DNA of 64,000 bases from Bacteroidales bacterium (GCA_012729335.1 JAAYDJ010000026.1:32243-96242), one strand, 5' to 3'. Shown: positions 44,155 through 53,767, counted from the first letter of the stretch. Numbers and translations are program-made. The notes: generated by a model from the sequence alone, not told the origin.

Positions 44155-44562
44155 ATGAAACCAATTCTGTTTGTATTGACGCTGGGAGTGTGTATGGCTG
44201 GCTTTTGTCCGTCACTTTCCGCGCAGGAGAAGAAGCCGGCTGAGGCTACTACCTTTATTCAAGTAGAGGAGATGCCTGAATTTCCGGGAGGGGAAGCGGC
44301 GCTCAGGGATTTTTTAGTGAAGAACATCACTTATCCTGAGCAGGCCCGGAAGGACACAATTCAGGGGAAGGTTTATGTCACTTTTGTTGTAGATGCGACC
44401 GGAAAGGTTGTTGAACCAAAGGTGATCAGGGGAGTACATCCTTTGCTTGACCAGGAAGCGCTGAGGGTGACTGAGCGCATGCCTGCGTGGAAACCGGGGA
44501 AGCAGAAAGGAGTACCTGTAAGGGTTAGTTATACCCTTCCGGTGATGTTCTCACTAAAATAA
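44155..44562 (+). CDS. secreted stand-alone TonB C-terminal domain protein
   Basis: About 135 residues: signal peptide MKPILFVLTLGVCMAGFCPS ending near LSAQ, then a short linker and a single TonB C-terminal domain (EEMPEFPGGEAALRDFLVKN, GKVYVTFVVDATGKVVEPKV, PAWKPGKQKGVPVRVSYTLP). It lacks the N-terminal transmembrane anchor and proline-rich spacer of true TonB, so it cannot couple to ExbBD in the standard way. Its domain is closely similar to the C-terminal domain of the M56 protease at 45140. The preceding Met three codons upstream (44146) is an alternative start. It is probably controlled by the upstream half-site array. Confidence 0.85.
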   Translation: MKPILFVLTLGVCMAGFCPSLSAQEKKPAEATTFIQVEEMPEFPGGEAALRDFLVKNITYPEQARKDTIQGKVYVTFVVDATGKVVEPKVIRGVHPLLDQEALRVTERMPAWKPGKQKGVPVRVSYTLPVMFSLK

Positions 44563-44563
44563 C

Positions 44564-44634
44564 TGTTCATTAATGAATTGTTGTTTAGTTATATGCCGTA
44601 ATTAAGCCCGTTTGTGTGCTTCGTGCTGGGGAAC
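44564..44634. repeat. dispersed intergenic element, copy C (diverged)
   Basis: Begins tgttcattaatgaattgttg, just after the TonB-like stop codon, and ends with AAGC-n10-GCTT, a shortened form of the hairpin in copies A and B (4447-4522, 30345-30420). It is the most diverged of the three. Confidence 0.6.
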
Positions 44635-44735
44635 TCGTCCCGGATCAGCCGTGGCGGGTTCCATAGAAGTAAACCATGAAAGCAGGGAGACTAACAGGCA
44701 TAGGGTGATGGTTTTACATTAACTTCGTGATTTAG

Positions 44736-44743
44736 TAACTTTG
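44736..44743 (+). promoter_or_regulatory. -7 element upstream of the BlaI-family gene
   Basis: TAACTTTG fits TAnnTTTG and would start transcription about 10 bases before the start codon, giving a nearly leaderless mRNA. No clear -33 element was found. Confidence 0.45.
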
Positions 44744-44760
44744 TACTTAAAATGTAGGGG

Positions 44761-45147
44761 ATGAAAGAGCTGACCAAAGCCGAGGAGCAGATCATGCAGA
44801 TTTTGTGGGATCTGGAGAAGGGTTTTGTGAAGGACATCGTAGAGCGGTTTCCTGAACCAAAGCCGGCTTACAATACGGTGTCGACGATTGTCAGGATACT
44901 GGAGCAGAAGGGATTTGTGGACCATACGGCCTATGGCAAGACCCATGAGTATTTTCCGCTGGTGGCCAGGAACGACTACACGCGGACCTACCTGAAGAAC
45001 TTCATGAAGAATTATTTCAGTGGTTCTTTCCGGGAGATGGTCTCTTTTTTTGCGAAGGAGGATAATTTGTCGGTGGCCGAGCTGGATGAGCTGATGAAGC
45101 AGGTCAGGGAGGACATCACACCAGAGGAGGAGAATCAGGATGCATAA
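44761..45147 (+). CDS. BlaI/MecI/CopY family transcriptional repressor
   Basis: A 128-residue winged-helix repressor beginning MKELTKAEEQIMQILWDLEK. The recognition helix region reads PAYNTVSTIVRILEQKGFVD, followed by the wing (HTAYGKTHEYFPLV). The C-terminal helices (FAKEDNLSVAELDELMKQVR) should mediate dimerisation and hold the cleavage site used by M56 partners. Its stop overlaps the start of the M56 protease by eight bases, the standard BlaI-BlaR pairing. The likely target is the half-site array at 44053-44088. Confidence 0.94.
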   Translation: MKELTKAEEQIMQILWDLEKGFVKDIVERFPEPKPAYNTVSTIVRILEQKGFVDHTAYGKTHEYFPLVARNDYTRTYLKNFMKNYFSGSFREMVSFFAKEDNLSVAELDELMKQVREDITPEEENQDA

Positions 45148-46591
45148 TCTGGTCAACTACCTGTTGGAATCGGGGATCAGCCTGACGTTGTTTGCCCTGG
45201 TATACGTCTTGTTCCTGAGGAGGGAGACTTTCTTTGGCACCAACCGGTTGTTTCTCCTTTTTTCCGTTATGTTTTCGCTTTTCTTGCCGCTGCTGGTCAT
45301 TCCGGTGTTGGCGCCGCAGCCGGTGGTACTTCCGGAGGTGACGGTGACGCCATACCGGAATCTGCTGGAGACGGTGCTGGTGGAGCGGGAGAACCTCTCG
45401 GGGGAAGTGGAACGGCTGGTGGTTTCGTCGCGGCTGGTGGTGATTCTCTGGCTGACGGGGGTGTTGGTGATGACCTTGGTCACCCTGTTGCGGGTGGTGC
45501 AGATTGTGGGGATCATCCGCAGGGGCAGGGTCACTGACGAAGGGGACTTCAAAATGGTCCTCACCGGCAAGGGCACTCCTCCCTTCTCTTTTCTCCGTTA
45601 TCTCTTTGTTCCGGAGGAGTATACCCGCATACCGGGTTACGACCGGATGGTGTACCATGAGCGGGAGCACATCAGGCAGGGGCATACCTGGGATATCCTG
45701 TTGCTTGATATTCTGCTGATTTTTCAGTGGTTCAACCCGTTCATCTGGTTATTGAAGCGGGCGGTCCGCGAGAACCATGAGTACCTGGTCGACAGGGCGG
45801 TTCTTCGTTCGGGCATCACTCCCGCCGAATACAAAAATCTTTTATTGTCAGGGTTCGCAGGGAACCAGGTGTATGCGGCCCACCATTTCAACTATTCACT
45901 TCTAAAAAACCGTTTTAAAATGATGACCAAGATACCATCCCGCAGGAGTGCGGGTATAAAAACCTCTTTCGGAATATTCATGGCTCTGGCCCTGGTGGTT
46001 GTGTTTGCCTGTGAAAAGAAATCCAGCACGACGATGGAAACCGGAACCGATAATGGCCTGGCGATCGGTAGCACCGATTCCCTCCTGAAGATTTCGTGTG
46101 ATACCAAGGATGTTTCTTTGGTGGATTCCCTCCTTCGTTCAAGAAATTACAAAATGGTCAGCGTGACCAACAAGGATGGGAATGTAAGCAGCCTGATTTT
46201 CAAAAAGAGCGATCCGGAACCGGGAACGCGCCCTGAGGTGAAAATAGAAACTACAGCTGAGCTTCCGCAGGAAGAGGTGGTTTTTTTTATAGTGGAAGAG
46301 ATGCCTGAGTTCCCCGGAGGGGAAGAGGCCCTGCGGGCTTTCATCTCCCAGAATATTGATTATCCTGCGGTAGCGCAGGATAAGGGGATCCAGGGGAAGG
46401 TGTACGTCACCTTTGTGGTTTCGGCCGACGGGAGCGTGAAGAATGCCAAGGTTGTGCGTGGTGTGGATCCGGTACTGGACCAGGAGGCCCTCCGGGTCGT
46501 CAATGCCATGCCCAGGTGGGCTCCGGGCAAGCAGCGTGGCCAGGCCGTAAATGTGGCTTATACCGTGCCCATCAGCTTTGTGCTTCAGTAA
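45140..46591 (+). CDS. BlaR1/M56 family membrane metalloprotease with C-terminal TonB domain
   Basis: A 483-residue signal-transducing protease. Membrane segments lie near residues 8-25, 35-56 and 97-120. The zinc site HEREH (in MVYHEREHIRQGHTWD, about residue 175) is of the HExxH type. A further membrane segment (TSFGIFMALALVVVFACEKK, about residues 275-294) leads to a periplasmic linker and a TonB C-terminal domain (VEEMPEFPGGEEALRAF to the end) in place of the penicillin-binding sensor of BlaR1. Signal perception probably occurs at this domain and leads to cleavage of the BlaI-like repressor. The inducer is unknown. A GC-rich hairpin follows the gene. Confidence 0.9.
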   Translation: MHNLVNYLLESGISLTLFALVYVLFLRRETFFGTNRLFLLFSVMFSLFLPLLVIPVLAPQPVVLPEVTVTPYRNLLETVLVERENLSGEVERLVVSSRLVVILWLTGVLVMTLVTLLRVVQIVGIIRRGRVTDEGDFKMVLTGKGTPPFSFLRYLFVPEEYTRIPGYDRMVYHEREHIRQGHTWDILLLDILLIFQWFNPFIWLLKRAVRENHEYLVDRAVLRSGITPAEYKNLLLSGFAGNQVYAAHHFNYSLLKNRFKMMTKIPSRRSAGIKTSFGIFMALALVVVFACEKKSSTTMETGTDNGLAIGSTDSLLKISCDTKDVSLVDSLLRSRNYKMVSVTNKDGNVSSLIFKKSDPEPGTRPEVKIETTAELPQEEVVFFIVEEMPEFPGGEEALRAFISQNIDYPAVAQDKGIQGKVYVTFVVSADGSVKNAKVVRGVDPVLDQEALRVVNAMPRWAPGKQRGQAVNVAYTVPISFVLQ

Positions 46592-46609
46592 GAGGAATCG
46601 TTATTGCTA

Positions 46610-46649
46610 CACCGGCTTCCCTGTGATTTTGCATCCCGGGAAGCCGGTG
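46610..46649 (+). terminator. long hairpin after the M56 gene
   Basis: Perfect 12-bp stem CACCGGCTTCCC (46610-46621) and GGGAAGCCGGTG (46638-46649) with a 16-nt loop. There is no T-run afterwards, so it may be an mRNA 3' end stabiliser rather than an intrinsic terminator. Confidence 0.5.
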
Positions 46650-46717
46650 GGCGACCATCATTATAAAACCGTAAAATCGATTCTTTACACCGGAATCTTT
46701 CTGTAAATCCATCCTAT

Positions 46718-47995
46718 ATGATCAGACTGTGGCCCATTATTGCGTTGTGTTTAAGTTCTTTTATGCTCTCCGCCCAGGAAGAAGAGCAGGTGGCGGTACC
46801 CTGGGAGGTACAGGAATCCCTTTCCGGGGAGGAGGAACCTGAAGACACGCTGGTTTTGTCGACCCGCCAGGGGTATGCGGAATTCCGCCGGGCGGAGGCC
46901 TTACGGGAACAGTTTGACTATCCGGGGGCGGTGGAGGCCTTACGGGAGGCGGTGAATAAGGATTCGCTCAACACCAGGTGGTTGTCGGAACTGGCGGAAG
47001 TCTATCAGCTCATGGGCAATGCACCAGATGCTCTGGCGGCATTACGCAGGGCGGTGGTACTGGATCCTGCCCGTCTGCCCCTGAAGGCGCGGATGGGCAG
47101 GCTTCTGCTCTCCATGCAGGAGAACAGGGAGGCCTATCGGGTTTTCACGGAGCTGCGCAAAGCCGACTCGCTTCATCTTTTTTACAGCAGGCAGCTGGCC
47201 ATCAGCGCCTCGCGCCTGGGCAAGAGCCGTGAAGCCCGGGAACTCTTCCGGCAGGTATTGGAGATGAATCCCCGCGACTACGGGAGCACCCTGGCTTTGG
47301 CCACGCTGTTGCAGCAGGATACCGCCTTTGCCCTGGCCAGGGTTTACCTGAAGCAAAGCCTGGATCTCTTCCCCGGCAATTCGCTCCTGGAACTGCGGAC
47401 AGCCCAGAACGACTACTACCTGAAGGCTTATGACCGGGCTGCGGAAGGATACGAACGTTATTTGTCGCACAACGACACCTCACTGGTGGTGCGCAAGGAG
47501 TATGGGGTGGTGCTCTATTTTGCCAAACGGGAGGCGGAGGCCCTGCGGATCCTGGAGCCGGCGCTTTACCTGGCCCCCAACGATGCGATGATTCCCTTTT
47601 ATATGGGATTGAGCCATAAAAGCCTGAAGAATTTCGGGGAGGCCATCGGCCATATGCAAATGGCCGGGGATCTGGCCATACCGTGGACGCTTCCCGTCAT
47701 TCACCGCACCCTGGCGCAGTTGTACGGTATGCAGCGCGACTTTCCGCGTGCCATTGAAGCCTATCAAAAGGTGCTGGAACTGGACCCCTCCGACAGCGAG
47801 GTGCTCTTTGAGATGGCCACCACCTATGAGGAGTTTGAAAGCGACAAAACGGTGGCCTTCCAGTATTACCGGCGCTACCTCGAGAAGGCAGGCAAAGGAG
47901 CCCCCAATGAGGCCTACGCCCGCACCCGGATGGCAAAGATCAAGGAAGCCCTCTTCTTCGACAACCGCGGACAGAACCTTGTTCTGCCCGAATAA
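46718..47995 (+). CDS. tetratricopeptide repeat protein, secreted
   Basis: A 425-residue protein with a signal peptide (MIRLWPIIALCLSSFMLSAQ) and about ten TPR-like helical pairs across residues 45-410, for example AEALREQFDYPGAVEALREA, AEVYQLMGNAPDALAALRRA and EAYQKVLELDPSDSEVLFEM. TPR proteins are scaffolds for protein complexes; the partner is unknown. It lies 126 bp after the BlaI/M56 locus on the same strand but behind a hairpin, so co-regulation is uncertain. The tail after residue 410 is charged. Confidence 0.85.
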   Translation: MIRLWPIIALCLSSFMLSAQEEEQVAVPWEVQESLSGEEEPEDTLVLSTRQGYAEFRRAEALREQFDYPGAVEALREAVNKDSLNTRWLSELAEVYQLMGNAPDALAALRRAVVLDPARLPLKARMGRLLLSMQENREAYRVFTELRKADSLHLFYSRQLAISASRLGKSREARELFRQVLEMNPRDYGSTLALATLLQQDTAFALARVYLKQSLDLFPGNSLLELRTAQNDYYLKAYDRAAEGYERYLSHNDTSLVVRKEYGVVLYFAKREAEALRILEPALYLAPNDAMIPFYMGLSHKSLKNFGEAIGHMQMAGDLAIPWTLPVIHRTLAQLYGMQRDFPRAIEAYQKVLELDPSDSEVLFEMATTYEEFESDKTVAFQYYRRYLEKAGKGAPNEAYARTRMAKIKEALFFDNRGQNLVLPE

Positions 47996-48066
47996 TCTTT
48001 CCTGAAATTGGATTGTTCCGGGTCATGTTGTTAAATTTGAAGCTTTAATTCACACAAACAGGAGTT

Positions 48067-48573
48067 ATGGCTTCACCCGACCTATCAGGATTTACCCTCC
48101 GGCCCGTTCAGGAAAGTGACCTTCCGGCTTTGTTTGAGCTTGTCAGAGAGTTGGCCGTCTACGAGAAAATTGCCGACGAACTCAAAGCCACTGAGGAAAT
48201 GCTGCACGATGCCATTTTCCGGCGTAAGGTTGTGGAAGTGCTTATGGCCGAATACAAGGGGGAAATGGCAGGCTATGCCATGTATTTCTATAATTTCTCT
48301 TCCTTTATTGGGTTGCCGGGGCTTTACCTCGAAGACATCTACATCAGGCCGCAATACCGGGGTCAGGGATTTGGCAAGTACACACTTGCGGTTCTGGCCA
48401 GACTGGCCATGGAGAAGAAGTGCTGGGGTATGGAGTGGACTGTTCTGGACTGGAACAAACCCTCCATTGATTTTTATGAGGGGCTGGGGGCCATCCACAG
48501 GGAGGGGTGGCAGTTGTACCGCTTAAAAGGCCCTGCTTTGGCTGAACTGGCCGGGAAAAGCGACATCCCGTAA
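48067..48573 (+). CDS. GNAT family N-acetyltransferase
   Basis: A 168-residue acetyltransferase of the diamine/thialysine-acetyltransferase style. FTLRPVQESDLPALFELVRE opens the fold. The acetyl-CoA site lies in LYLEDIYIRPQYRGQGFGKY (RGxGxG/K motif). The C-terminal strand pair contains WTVLDWNKPSIDFYEGLGAI, where the Tyr may be the general acid. The substrate is probably an amine or polyamine, but not certain. It is monocistronic and is followed by a duplicated non-coding block. Confidence 0.88.
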   Translation: MASPDLSGFTLRPVQESDLPALFELVRELAVYEKIADELKATEEMLHDAIFRRKVVEVLMAEYKGEMAGYAMYFYNFSSFIGLPGLYLEDIYIRPQYRGQGFGKYTLAVLARLAMEKKCWGMEWTVLDWNKPSIDFYEGLGAIHREGWQLYRLKGPALAELAGKSDIP

Positions 48574-48740
48574 CCTCAGCTGCCTCCAGCCCATTCATAA
48601 TGCAATCGTCAGCTTGCTTATCCTGACTTCAGCAATCACCATGTGACATTTTCTGACCTCAGCTGCCTCCAGCCCATTCATGAGTAAGTCGCCATTTTGC
48701 TCATTCTGACTTTAGCAGTCACCTCACGGCAAATCTGACT
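48574..48740. repeat. tandem duplication of an 83-bp non-coding block
   Basis: cctcagctgcctccagccca plus five more bases is identical at 48574-48598 and 48657-48681, and the following ~45 bp are similar (cctgacttcagcaatcacc and ctgactttagcagtcacc). Further partial echoes (aatctgacttcac, aatctgactacac) run to about 48775. No gene is evident from 48574 to 48846. Confidence 0.7.
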
Positions 48741-48846
48741 TCACTATTTTCTGGCCACAAATCTGACTACACCATTCTCCCTTCGGGAAGGCAAACAGTG
48801 CAATGCCCGCGGGAATCAGATCAACCACAGTGACCTGTTATTCGGT

Positions 48847-51768
48847 TCAGGCCAGTGCCTGGTACATCACCTCCAGAGGGTGGAGGGCGTCGCGGCCGGT
48901 GCCATCCTTGATATGGTGGCGGCAGGAGGTGCCCGGTGCCGAGACCACCATGTTTTCGGCGGCAGCCCTCACTTCAGGGAAGAGCACCATTTCACCGATC
49001 TTCATGGAGAGGTCGTAATGCTCCTTTTCGTAGCCGAAGGCGCCAGCCATGCCGCAGCAGCCCGAGGGAATCTCCCTGACGGAAAAGTTTTCAGGGAAGG
49101 AGAGCATTTTCTTCGTAGGAACCGTGGAGGCCACTGATTTCTGCTGGCAGTGGCCGTGGAGGAGGATCTCTTTTTTCTCACGGGAAAACGCCTCTGCGGT
49201 AATGTTTCCGGCTTCTATTTCGCGGCAGAAGAACTCTTCGAAGAGGAGGGCATTTTCGGCCAGGTGTGCGGCAGCGGGCCGCAGCTCCTCTTTCACCAGT
49301 TCGGGATATTCATCTCGGAAAGCCAGGATGGCTGAGGGCTCTATGCCCACCAGGGGGGTGTCGGCACTGATCAGCTCTTTGAGTAATAGGACATTTTCCG
49401 TGGCGATTTTCCGGGCGGTGCGTACCAATCCCTTCGAGAGCCAGGTGCGGCCGCTCTCCTTGTGGACCGGAATGCGCACTTCATAGCCCAGGCGGGTGAG
49501 CAGCAGGATGGCCTTGATGCCGATGTCGCTCTCATTGAAGTTGGTGAACTCGTCGTTGAAGAGGTATACCCTTTTCTTAGGATTTTCGACAGGCAGGGCG
49601 GCACCGTTCCGGAACCAGCGGCTGAGGGTGATGGGGGAGAGGGGCGGCAGGTTGCGTTGGGTGTGAAACCCTACCATCCGTTTAAAGAAAGATTGCTTCA
49701 TCATTAAGTTGGCCAGGGGCTGTACCAGCATGGCCAGTTGTTCGAGGCGCGGAAGGTAGGCTACCAGCCTGCTCCGGAAGGGAATGCCGTGGATGTCGTA
49801 ATAGTGCTGCAGGAATTCCGCCTTCAGTTTGGCCATGTCGACATTCGAGGGGCATTCTGATTTACATGCCTTGCAAGAGATGCAGAGGTCCAGGATCTGG
49901 TAGATTTCCTTCTGGTCAAAGGGATTTCCACCATTGGCTTTAGCGAGGAGTTCCCTGAGCAGATTGGCCCTTCCGCGGGTGGTTTTGTCCTCATCGCGTG
50001 TAGCCATATAGGTGGGGCACATCGTTCCCCCAATGATCTCCGACTTGCGGCAGTCGCCCGAGCCATTGCACTTCTCAATAGAAGAGAAGAAGCCCCGGTT
50101 GGCCGAAAAGTCAAAGATGGTGTCGAAAGAAGGGATGACCGTTCCCGGTTCAAACCGGAAATGGTCGGTGATGGGGGGTGTATCCACGATTTTCCCCGGA
50201 TTGAAGAGGTTTTCAGGGTCCCAGGTCTGTTTCAGATGACGGATCAGCTGGTAGTTGTGTTCGCCCAGCATAAAGGGGATGAACTCTCCGCGGACGCGGC
50301 CATCGCCGTGTTCTCCACTGAGGGAACCCCGGTATTTGCGTACCAGTCCGGCCAGATCGGTCATCAGGTCGCGGAAGATCTGCACATCACCGGGATCTTT
50401 CAGGTCCAGCAGCGGTCTGAAATGAATCTCTCCGGTGGCGATATGGGCGTAATAGATGCTGGAAAGGCCGTATTTTTCAAGGATCACTTTGAATTCCGCG
50501 ACATAATCGGGAAGAAATTCAGGATGCACGGCGGTATCCTCGAATCCTGGCACTCCTTTTCTTTTACCCGGAACGTTGGCCAGCACCCCCAGTCCGGCCG
50601 TGCGCAAAGCCCACACCTTTTTGATGGGGTCGGCGCCTGTGACCAGCGGAAAGGCGTAGCCCAGTCCGGCCTCCTTCATGTCGCCGATCATGGCATTGCT
50701 GGCGTTCAACAATTCCTCTTCGGTGTCAAAAGCCAGCTCGATCATCAGGATGGCCCCGGGGTTTCCTTCCACGAAGAAACGGTTTTTGCGCTGTTCAATA
50801 TTCTCCTTGGTGCACTCCAGGATGACGTCGTCCATCAGCTCCACCGCCCGTGGCTGGTGTTGCAGTGCGATCAGGTTGGCCTTGAGCGACTCCTCGAGGG
50901 TGCGGAAATGGGCGCAGACCAGTCCCATATGTTTGGGCGGCAGAGGAATGAGGTTTACCTTGATGCGCTTCATGAAGACCAGGGTTCCCTCGGAGCCGGC
51001 CAGCAATTTGCAGAAGTTGAAAGGCTCGCCTCCCGGGGTGAAGAGTTCGCTGTCGAGGAGTACATCGATGGCGTAACCCATGTTGCGGCGGGTCACCCGC
51101 GGATCGGGGAAATTCTCCCTGATGGCCGCCTGGTTGACAGGATCGGTGAGGATTTCGCAGATATTGCGGTATATCTTGGTTTCCAGAAGGGTGGGGTCCC
51201 CTTCGCATTTGGTGCGGAAGGCCTCTTTGGTGAGGGGGCCGAAGGTCACCTCTGACCCGTCGGAAAGGATCACGTCGGCCTCCAGGATATGTTCACGGGC
51301 GCTCCCGTAGATGATGCTGTGCAGTCCACACGAGTTGTTGCCCACCATTCCGCCGATACAGCAGCGGTTGGATGTAGAAGTTTCCGGGCCATACTGGAGG
51401 CCATGGGGCGCCAGCCATTTGTTGAGTTCAGCCGGAATCACTCCCGGCTCCACCCATACCCAGTGCGCTTCCTTGTTGAACTCCAGGATCTTGTTCATGT
51501 ACCTGGAGATGTCCATGACGATACCCGGACCAACCACCTGCCCGGCCAGGGAGGTCCCTCCGGCACGGGGTATGACCGATAGTCCGTGGCTTTGGGCGAA
51601 GGCCATGATCTTCAGCACATCACCGTTGTTTTTGGGCCGGGTGACCGCCGCAGGTTTTTCCTTGTAGGAGGAGGCATCGGTGGAGTAGAGGATCCGCTGG
51701 ACGTTGTCGGTAAAGAGATCGCCGTCGAGGGAAGCCTTCAACGCGTCAAATTCCTGCTGTGAAATCAT
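48847..51768 (-). CDS. FAD-linked dehydrogenase fused to an iron-sulfur and CCG-domain subunit (D-2-hydroxyacid/D-lactate type)
   Basis: A 973-residue fusion of GlcD-like and GlcF-like modules, probably oxidising D-lactate or another 2-hydroxyacid and passing electrons to quinone. The N-terminal FAD-binding part contains VIPRAGGTSLAGQVVGPGIV and NRCCIGGMVGNNSCGLHSII. The FAD-oxidase C-domain includes YAHIATGEIHFRPLLDLKDP and LSGEHGDGRVRGEF. The Fe-S part carries KCNGSGDCRKS with MCPTY, and CISCKACKSECPSNVD. The C-terminal CCG domain ends with GCCGMAGAFGYEKEHY. The start MISQQEFDALKASL was preferred over a longer frame. It is monocistronic. Confidence 0.88.
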   Translation of the reverse strand: MISQQEFDALKASLDGDLFTDNVQRILYSTDASSYKEKPAAVTRPKNNGDVLKIMAFAQSHGLSVIPRAGGTSLAGQVVGPGIVMDISRYMNKILEFNKEAHWVWVEPGVIPAELNKWLAPHGLQYGPETSTSNRCCIGGMVGNNSCGLHSIIYGSAREHILEADVILSDGSEVTFGPLTKEAFRTKCEGDPTLLETKIYRNICEILTDPVNQAAIRENFPDPRVTRRNMGYAIDVLLDSELFTPGGEPFNFCKLLAGSEGTLVFMKRIKVNLIPLPPKHMGLVCAHFRTLEESLKANLIALQHQPRAVELMDDVILECTKENIEQRKNRFFVEGNPGAILMIELAFDTEEELLNASNAMIGDMKEAGLGYAFPLVTGADPIKKVWALRTAGLGVLANVPGKRKGVPGFEDTAVHPEFLPDYVAEFKVILEKYGLSSIYYAHIATGEIHFRPLLDLKDPGDVQIFRDLMTDLAGLVRKYRGSLSGEHGDGRVRGEFIPFMLGEHNYQLIRHLKQTWDPENLFNPGKIVDTPPITDHFRFEPGTVIPSFDTIFDFSANRGFFSSIEKCNGSGDCRKSEIIGGTMCPTYMATRDEDKTTRGRANLLRELLAKANGGNPFDQKEIYQILDLCISCKACKSECPSNVDMAKLKAEFLQHYYDIHGIPFRSRLVAYLPRLEQLAMLVQPLANLMMKQSFFKRMVGFHTQRNLPPLSPITLSRWFRNGAALPVENPKKRVYLFNDEFTNFNESDIGIKAILLLTRLGYEVRIPVHKESGRTWLSKGLVRTARKIATENVLLLKELISADTPLVGIEPSAILAFRDEYPELVKEELRPAAAHLAENALLFEEFFCREIEAGNITAEAFSREKKEILLHGHCQQKSVASTVPTKKMLSFPENFSVREIPSGCCGMAGAFGYEKEHYDLSMKIGEMVLFPEVRAAAENMVVSAPGTSCRHHIKDGTGRDALHPLEVMYQALA

Positions 51769-51903
51769 AAAGCTGGTTTTTGGTCTTAGCAAATATATCA
51801 AATTGATGGGTTAATGAAGGGGCATGATGGTTTAACGTTTCCGCAATCCTCCAAAATGACTATTTTTGTTAACACAAATTCACTTTCAGAACACTATTCA
51901 GAT

Positions 51904-52128
51904 ATGTTAATTTATCTAAATGGAAAGCAGGTGTCCATATTCAGGGGGGCTACCATTCAGGATGTCGTCAGGGCTTATTCCCTGACCAGTAGCAAACGGT
52001 TGGGGAGCGGTTACCTGGCTGTTTACGACCGCTTCGGGTACAGGACCGAACCCGACGGACCGGCTGTGGAGGGAGGCCATTATTTTCTGCGGGTGGCTGG
52101 TCACCGTAATAAGAATATGCCGGCATAA
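51904..52128 (+). CDS. small protein, possible beta-grasp (ubiquitin-like) fold
   Basis: A 74-residue reading from ATG 51904: MLIYLNGKQVSIFRGATIQD, then VVRAYSLTSSKRLGSGYLAV and YDRFGYRTEPDGPAVEGGHY with final basic residues. The order of strand, turn, helix (ATIQDVVRAY), strand (YLAVYDRFG) and strand (GGHYFLRV) resembles beta-grasp proteins such as ThiS or MoaD. It lacks their C-terminal Gly-Gly, so it is not a sulfur carrier of that type. A longer reading from 51814 adds 30 residues of uncertain value. The function is unknown. Confidence 0.6.
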   Translation: MLIYLNGKQVSIFRGATIQDVVRAYSLTSSKRLGSGYLAVYDRFGYRTEPDGPAVEGGHYFLRVAGHRNKNMPA

Positions 52129-52278
52129 ACCAAATTCTAAAACCTTTTTAAGCACTAAGAAACAAACAGTTGATGTTTGTTGTTGTTAATATAATGAATC
52201 CTGTCAGGAGAGGAATGTTGTCCTGAAGTATTGGTAGAAGTCAGATAAAGTATATGTTTAATTTAATATTATATAATA

Positions 52279-53727
52279 ATGAATATTAAGAGGGTATTAG
52301 TATTTGTCTTTGTAGTTTTTTTGTCTGTGCCCCTGGTTTCGCAGGCAGGCCGGAATTGCAAAAAGAGCAAACAGGTGGTGATTCTCCACACCAACGACAT
52401 GCATTCAAAGATCGACAACATGGCGAAGCTCACCTGGCTGGCCGACAGTCTGCGTCAGCAGCACCGCTACCTTTTTCTGGTTTCCGCAGGTGATAATTTC
52501 ACGGGCAACCCCATTGTCGATATGTATCCCCGGGTGGGTTACCCGATGGTGGATCTGATGAACCAGGCGGGTTTTGTTTTGTCGGCCATGGGGAACCATG
52601 AGTTTGACATGGGGCAGGAGCAGTTTTCCCAGCGCAGGAAAGAGGCTGATTTCCCCTTTATCAGCGCCAATATTGATGTAAGCAAGGCACATCTGAAAAA
52701 GATCAAACCCTGGGTGACGCTGAAGGCCGGGAAGTGCAGGATTCCGGTCGTTTCCTTTATTCAGCTCGATGAGAACGGGTTACCCTCGTCGCATCCTTCG
52801 CGGCTGGAGGGGATCACCTTCACCCCGGCGGAAGTCAGGGCGGCCGATTTCCTTTTCCTGAAGGAGAAATATGGGATGCTGGTGGGGCTGACCCATCTGG
52901 GCATAGAGGGTGACGTACCGCTGGCGCAGAAATACCCACAGTTTGATCTGATCATCGGGGGGCACTCGCATACCATCATGGATGTTCCGCGGGTAGAGAA
53001 CGGTGTGACCATCGTCCAGACCGGTTCGCAACTGAAGGGTGTGGGCAAGACCACGCTGACCATTGAAGGCGGAAAGATTACCAATATCGGTTATGAGCTG
53101 ATCTCCCTCGATGCCCTGAAGGGAAGAGATTCCGCAGTTCAGGCAGCCATTGACCGCTATAACGACAATGAAGAGATGAACCGGGTGCTGGCGGAGGCGA
53201 TCACCCCCATGACCGGCAAGGAGGAACTGGGCGCCATGATGACCGATGCCCTGACGGCGATGAGCGGTGTCGATATTGCCTTCCAGAATGTAGGTGGCAT
53301 CAGGATCCCCTCACTTCCTGCTGGAAATATTCATTACCGCGATATATTTCGTCTCGATCCTTTCGGGAACCAGGTGGTCGTATTCAACATGACGCCGGCG
53401 GAGATCAAATCGCTGGTTCTAAATGCCTTCAACCGGAATAAGGAACCTGACCTGATGGTGTCGGGGATGACCTACACTGCACTGGTGAATGGTGACGGTG
53501 TTTGTGTCGATGTGGAGATGAAGGGATTGGACGGCCAGCCACTTGATCCGGCGAAAACCTATAAGGTTGGCATGAACAGCTATATCAGCGCCAGCTATAC
53601 CTTCGACCATGCCGACCCGGGTACGGTCAACTACGAAACCACGGCCCAGACCCTGATCAGCTACCTGCAGAAAGTGCAGAAGGTCGACTACCAGGGCACC
53701 CGCAGGACCACGGTACGGAGTTTATGA
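52279..53727 (+). CDS. 5'-nucleotidase / UshA-type metallophosphatase, secreted
   Basis: A 482-residue periplasmic enzyme hydrolysing nucleotides or related phosphoesters. A signal peptide (ending near VSQAG) is followed by the metallophosphatase motifs [40 protein letters not shown] and GGHSHTIMD. The C-terminal 5'-nucleotidase domain (about residues 300-480) carries [20 protein letters not shown] and [17 protein letters not shown]. It could scavenge phosphate and nucleosides. The Bacteroidota form is single-chain here with no repeats. It is separated from fumarase by 40 bp and may share its transcript. Confidence 0.9.
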   Translation: MNIKRVLVFVFVVFLSVPLVSQAGRNCKKSKQVVILHTNDMHSKIDNMAKLTWLADSLRQQHRYLFLVSAGDNFTGNPIVDMYPRVGYPMVDLMNQAGFVLSAMGNHEFDMGQEQFSQRRKEADFPFISANIDVSKAHLKKIKPWVTLKAGKCRIPVVSFIQLDENGLPSSHPSRLEGITFTPAEVRAADFLFLKEKYGMLVGLTHLGIEGDVPLAQKYPQFDLIIGGHSHTIMDVPRVENGVTIVQTGSQLKGVGKTTLTIEGGKITNIGYELISLDALKGRDSAVQAAIDRYNDNEEMNRVLAEAITPMTGKEELGAMMTDALTAMSGVDIAFQNVGGIRIPSLPAGNIHYRDIFRLDPFGNQVVVFNMTPAEIKSLVLNAFNRNKEPDLMVSGMTYTALVNGDGVCVDVEMKGLDGQPLDPAKTYKVGMNSYISASYTFDHADPGTVNYETTAQTLISYLQKVQKVDYQGTRRTTVRSL

Positions 53728-53767
53728 TGGTGAATATTGTTATCTTGCAATCTATTTTTTAAACATT

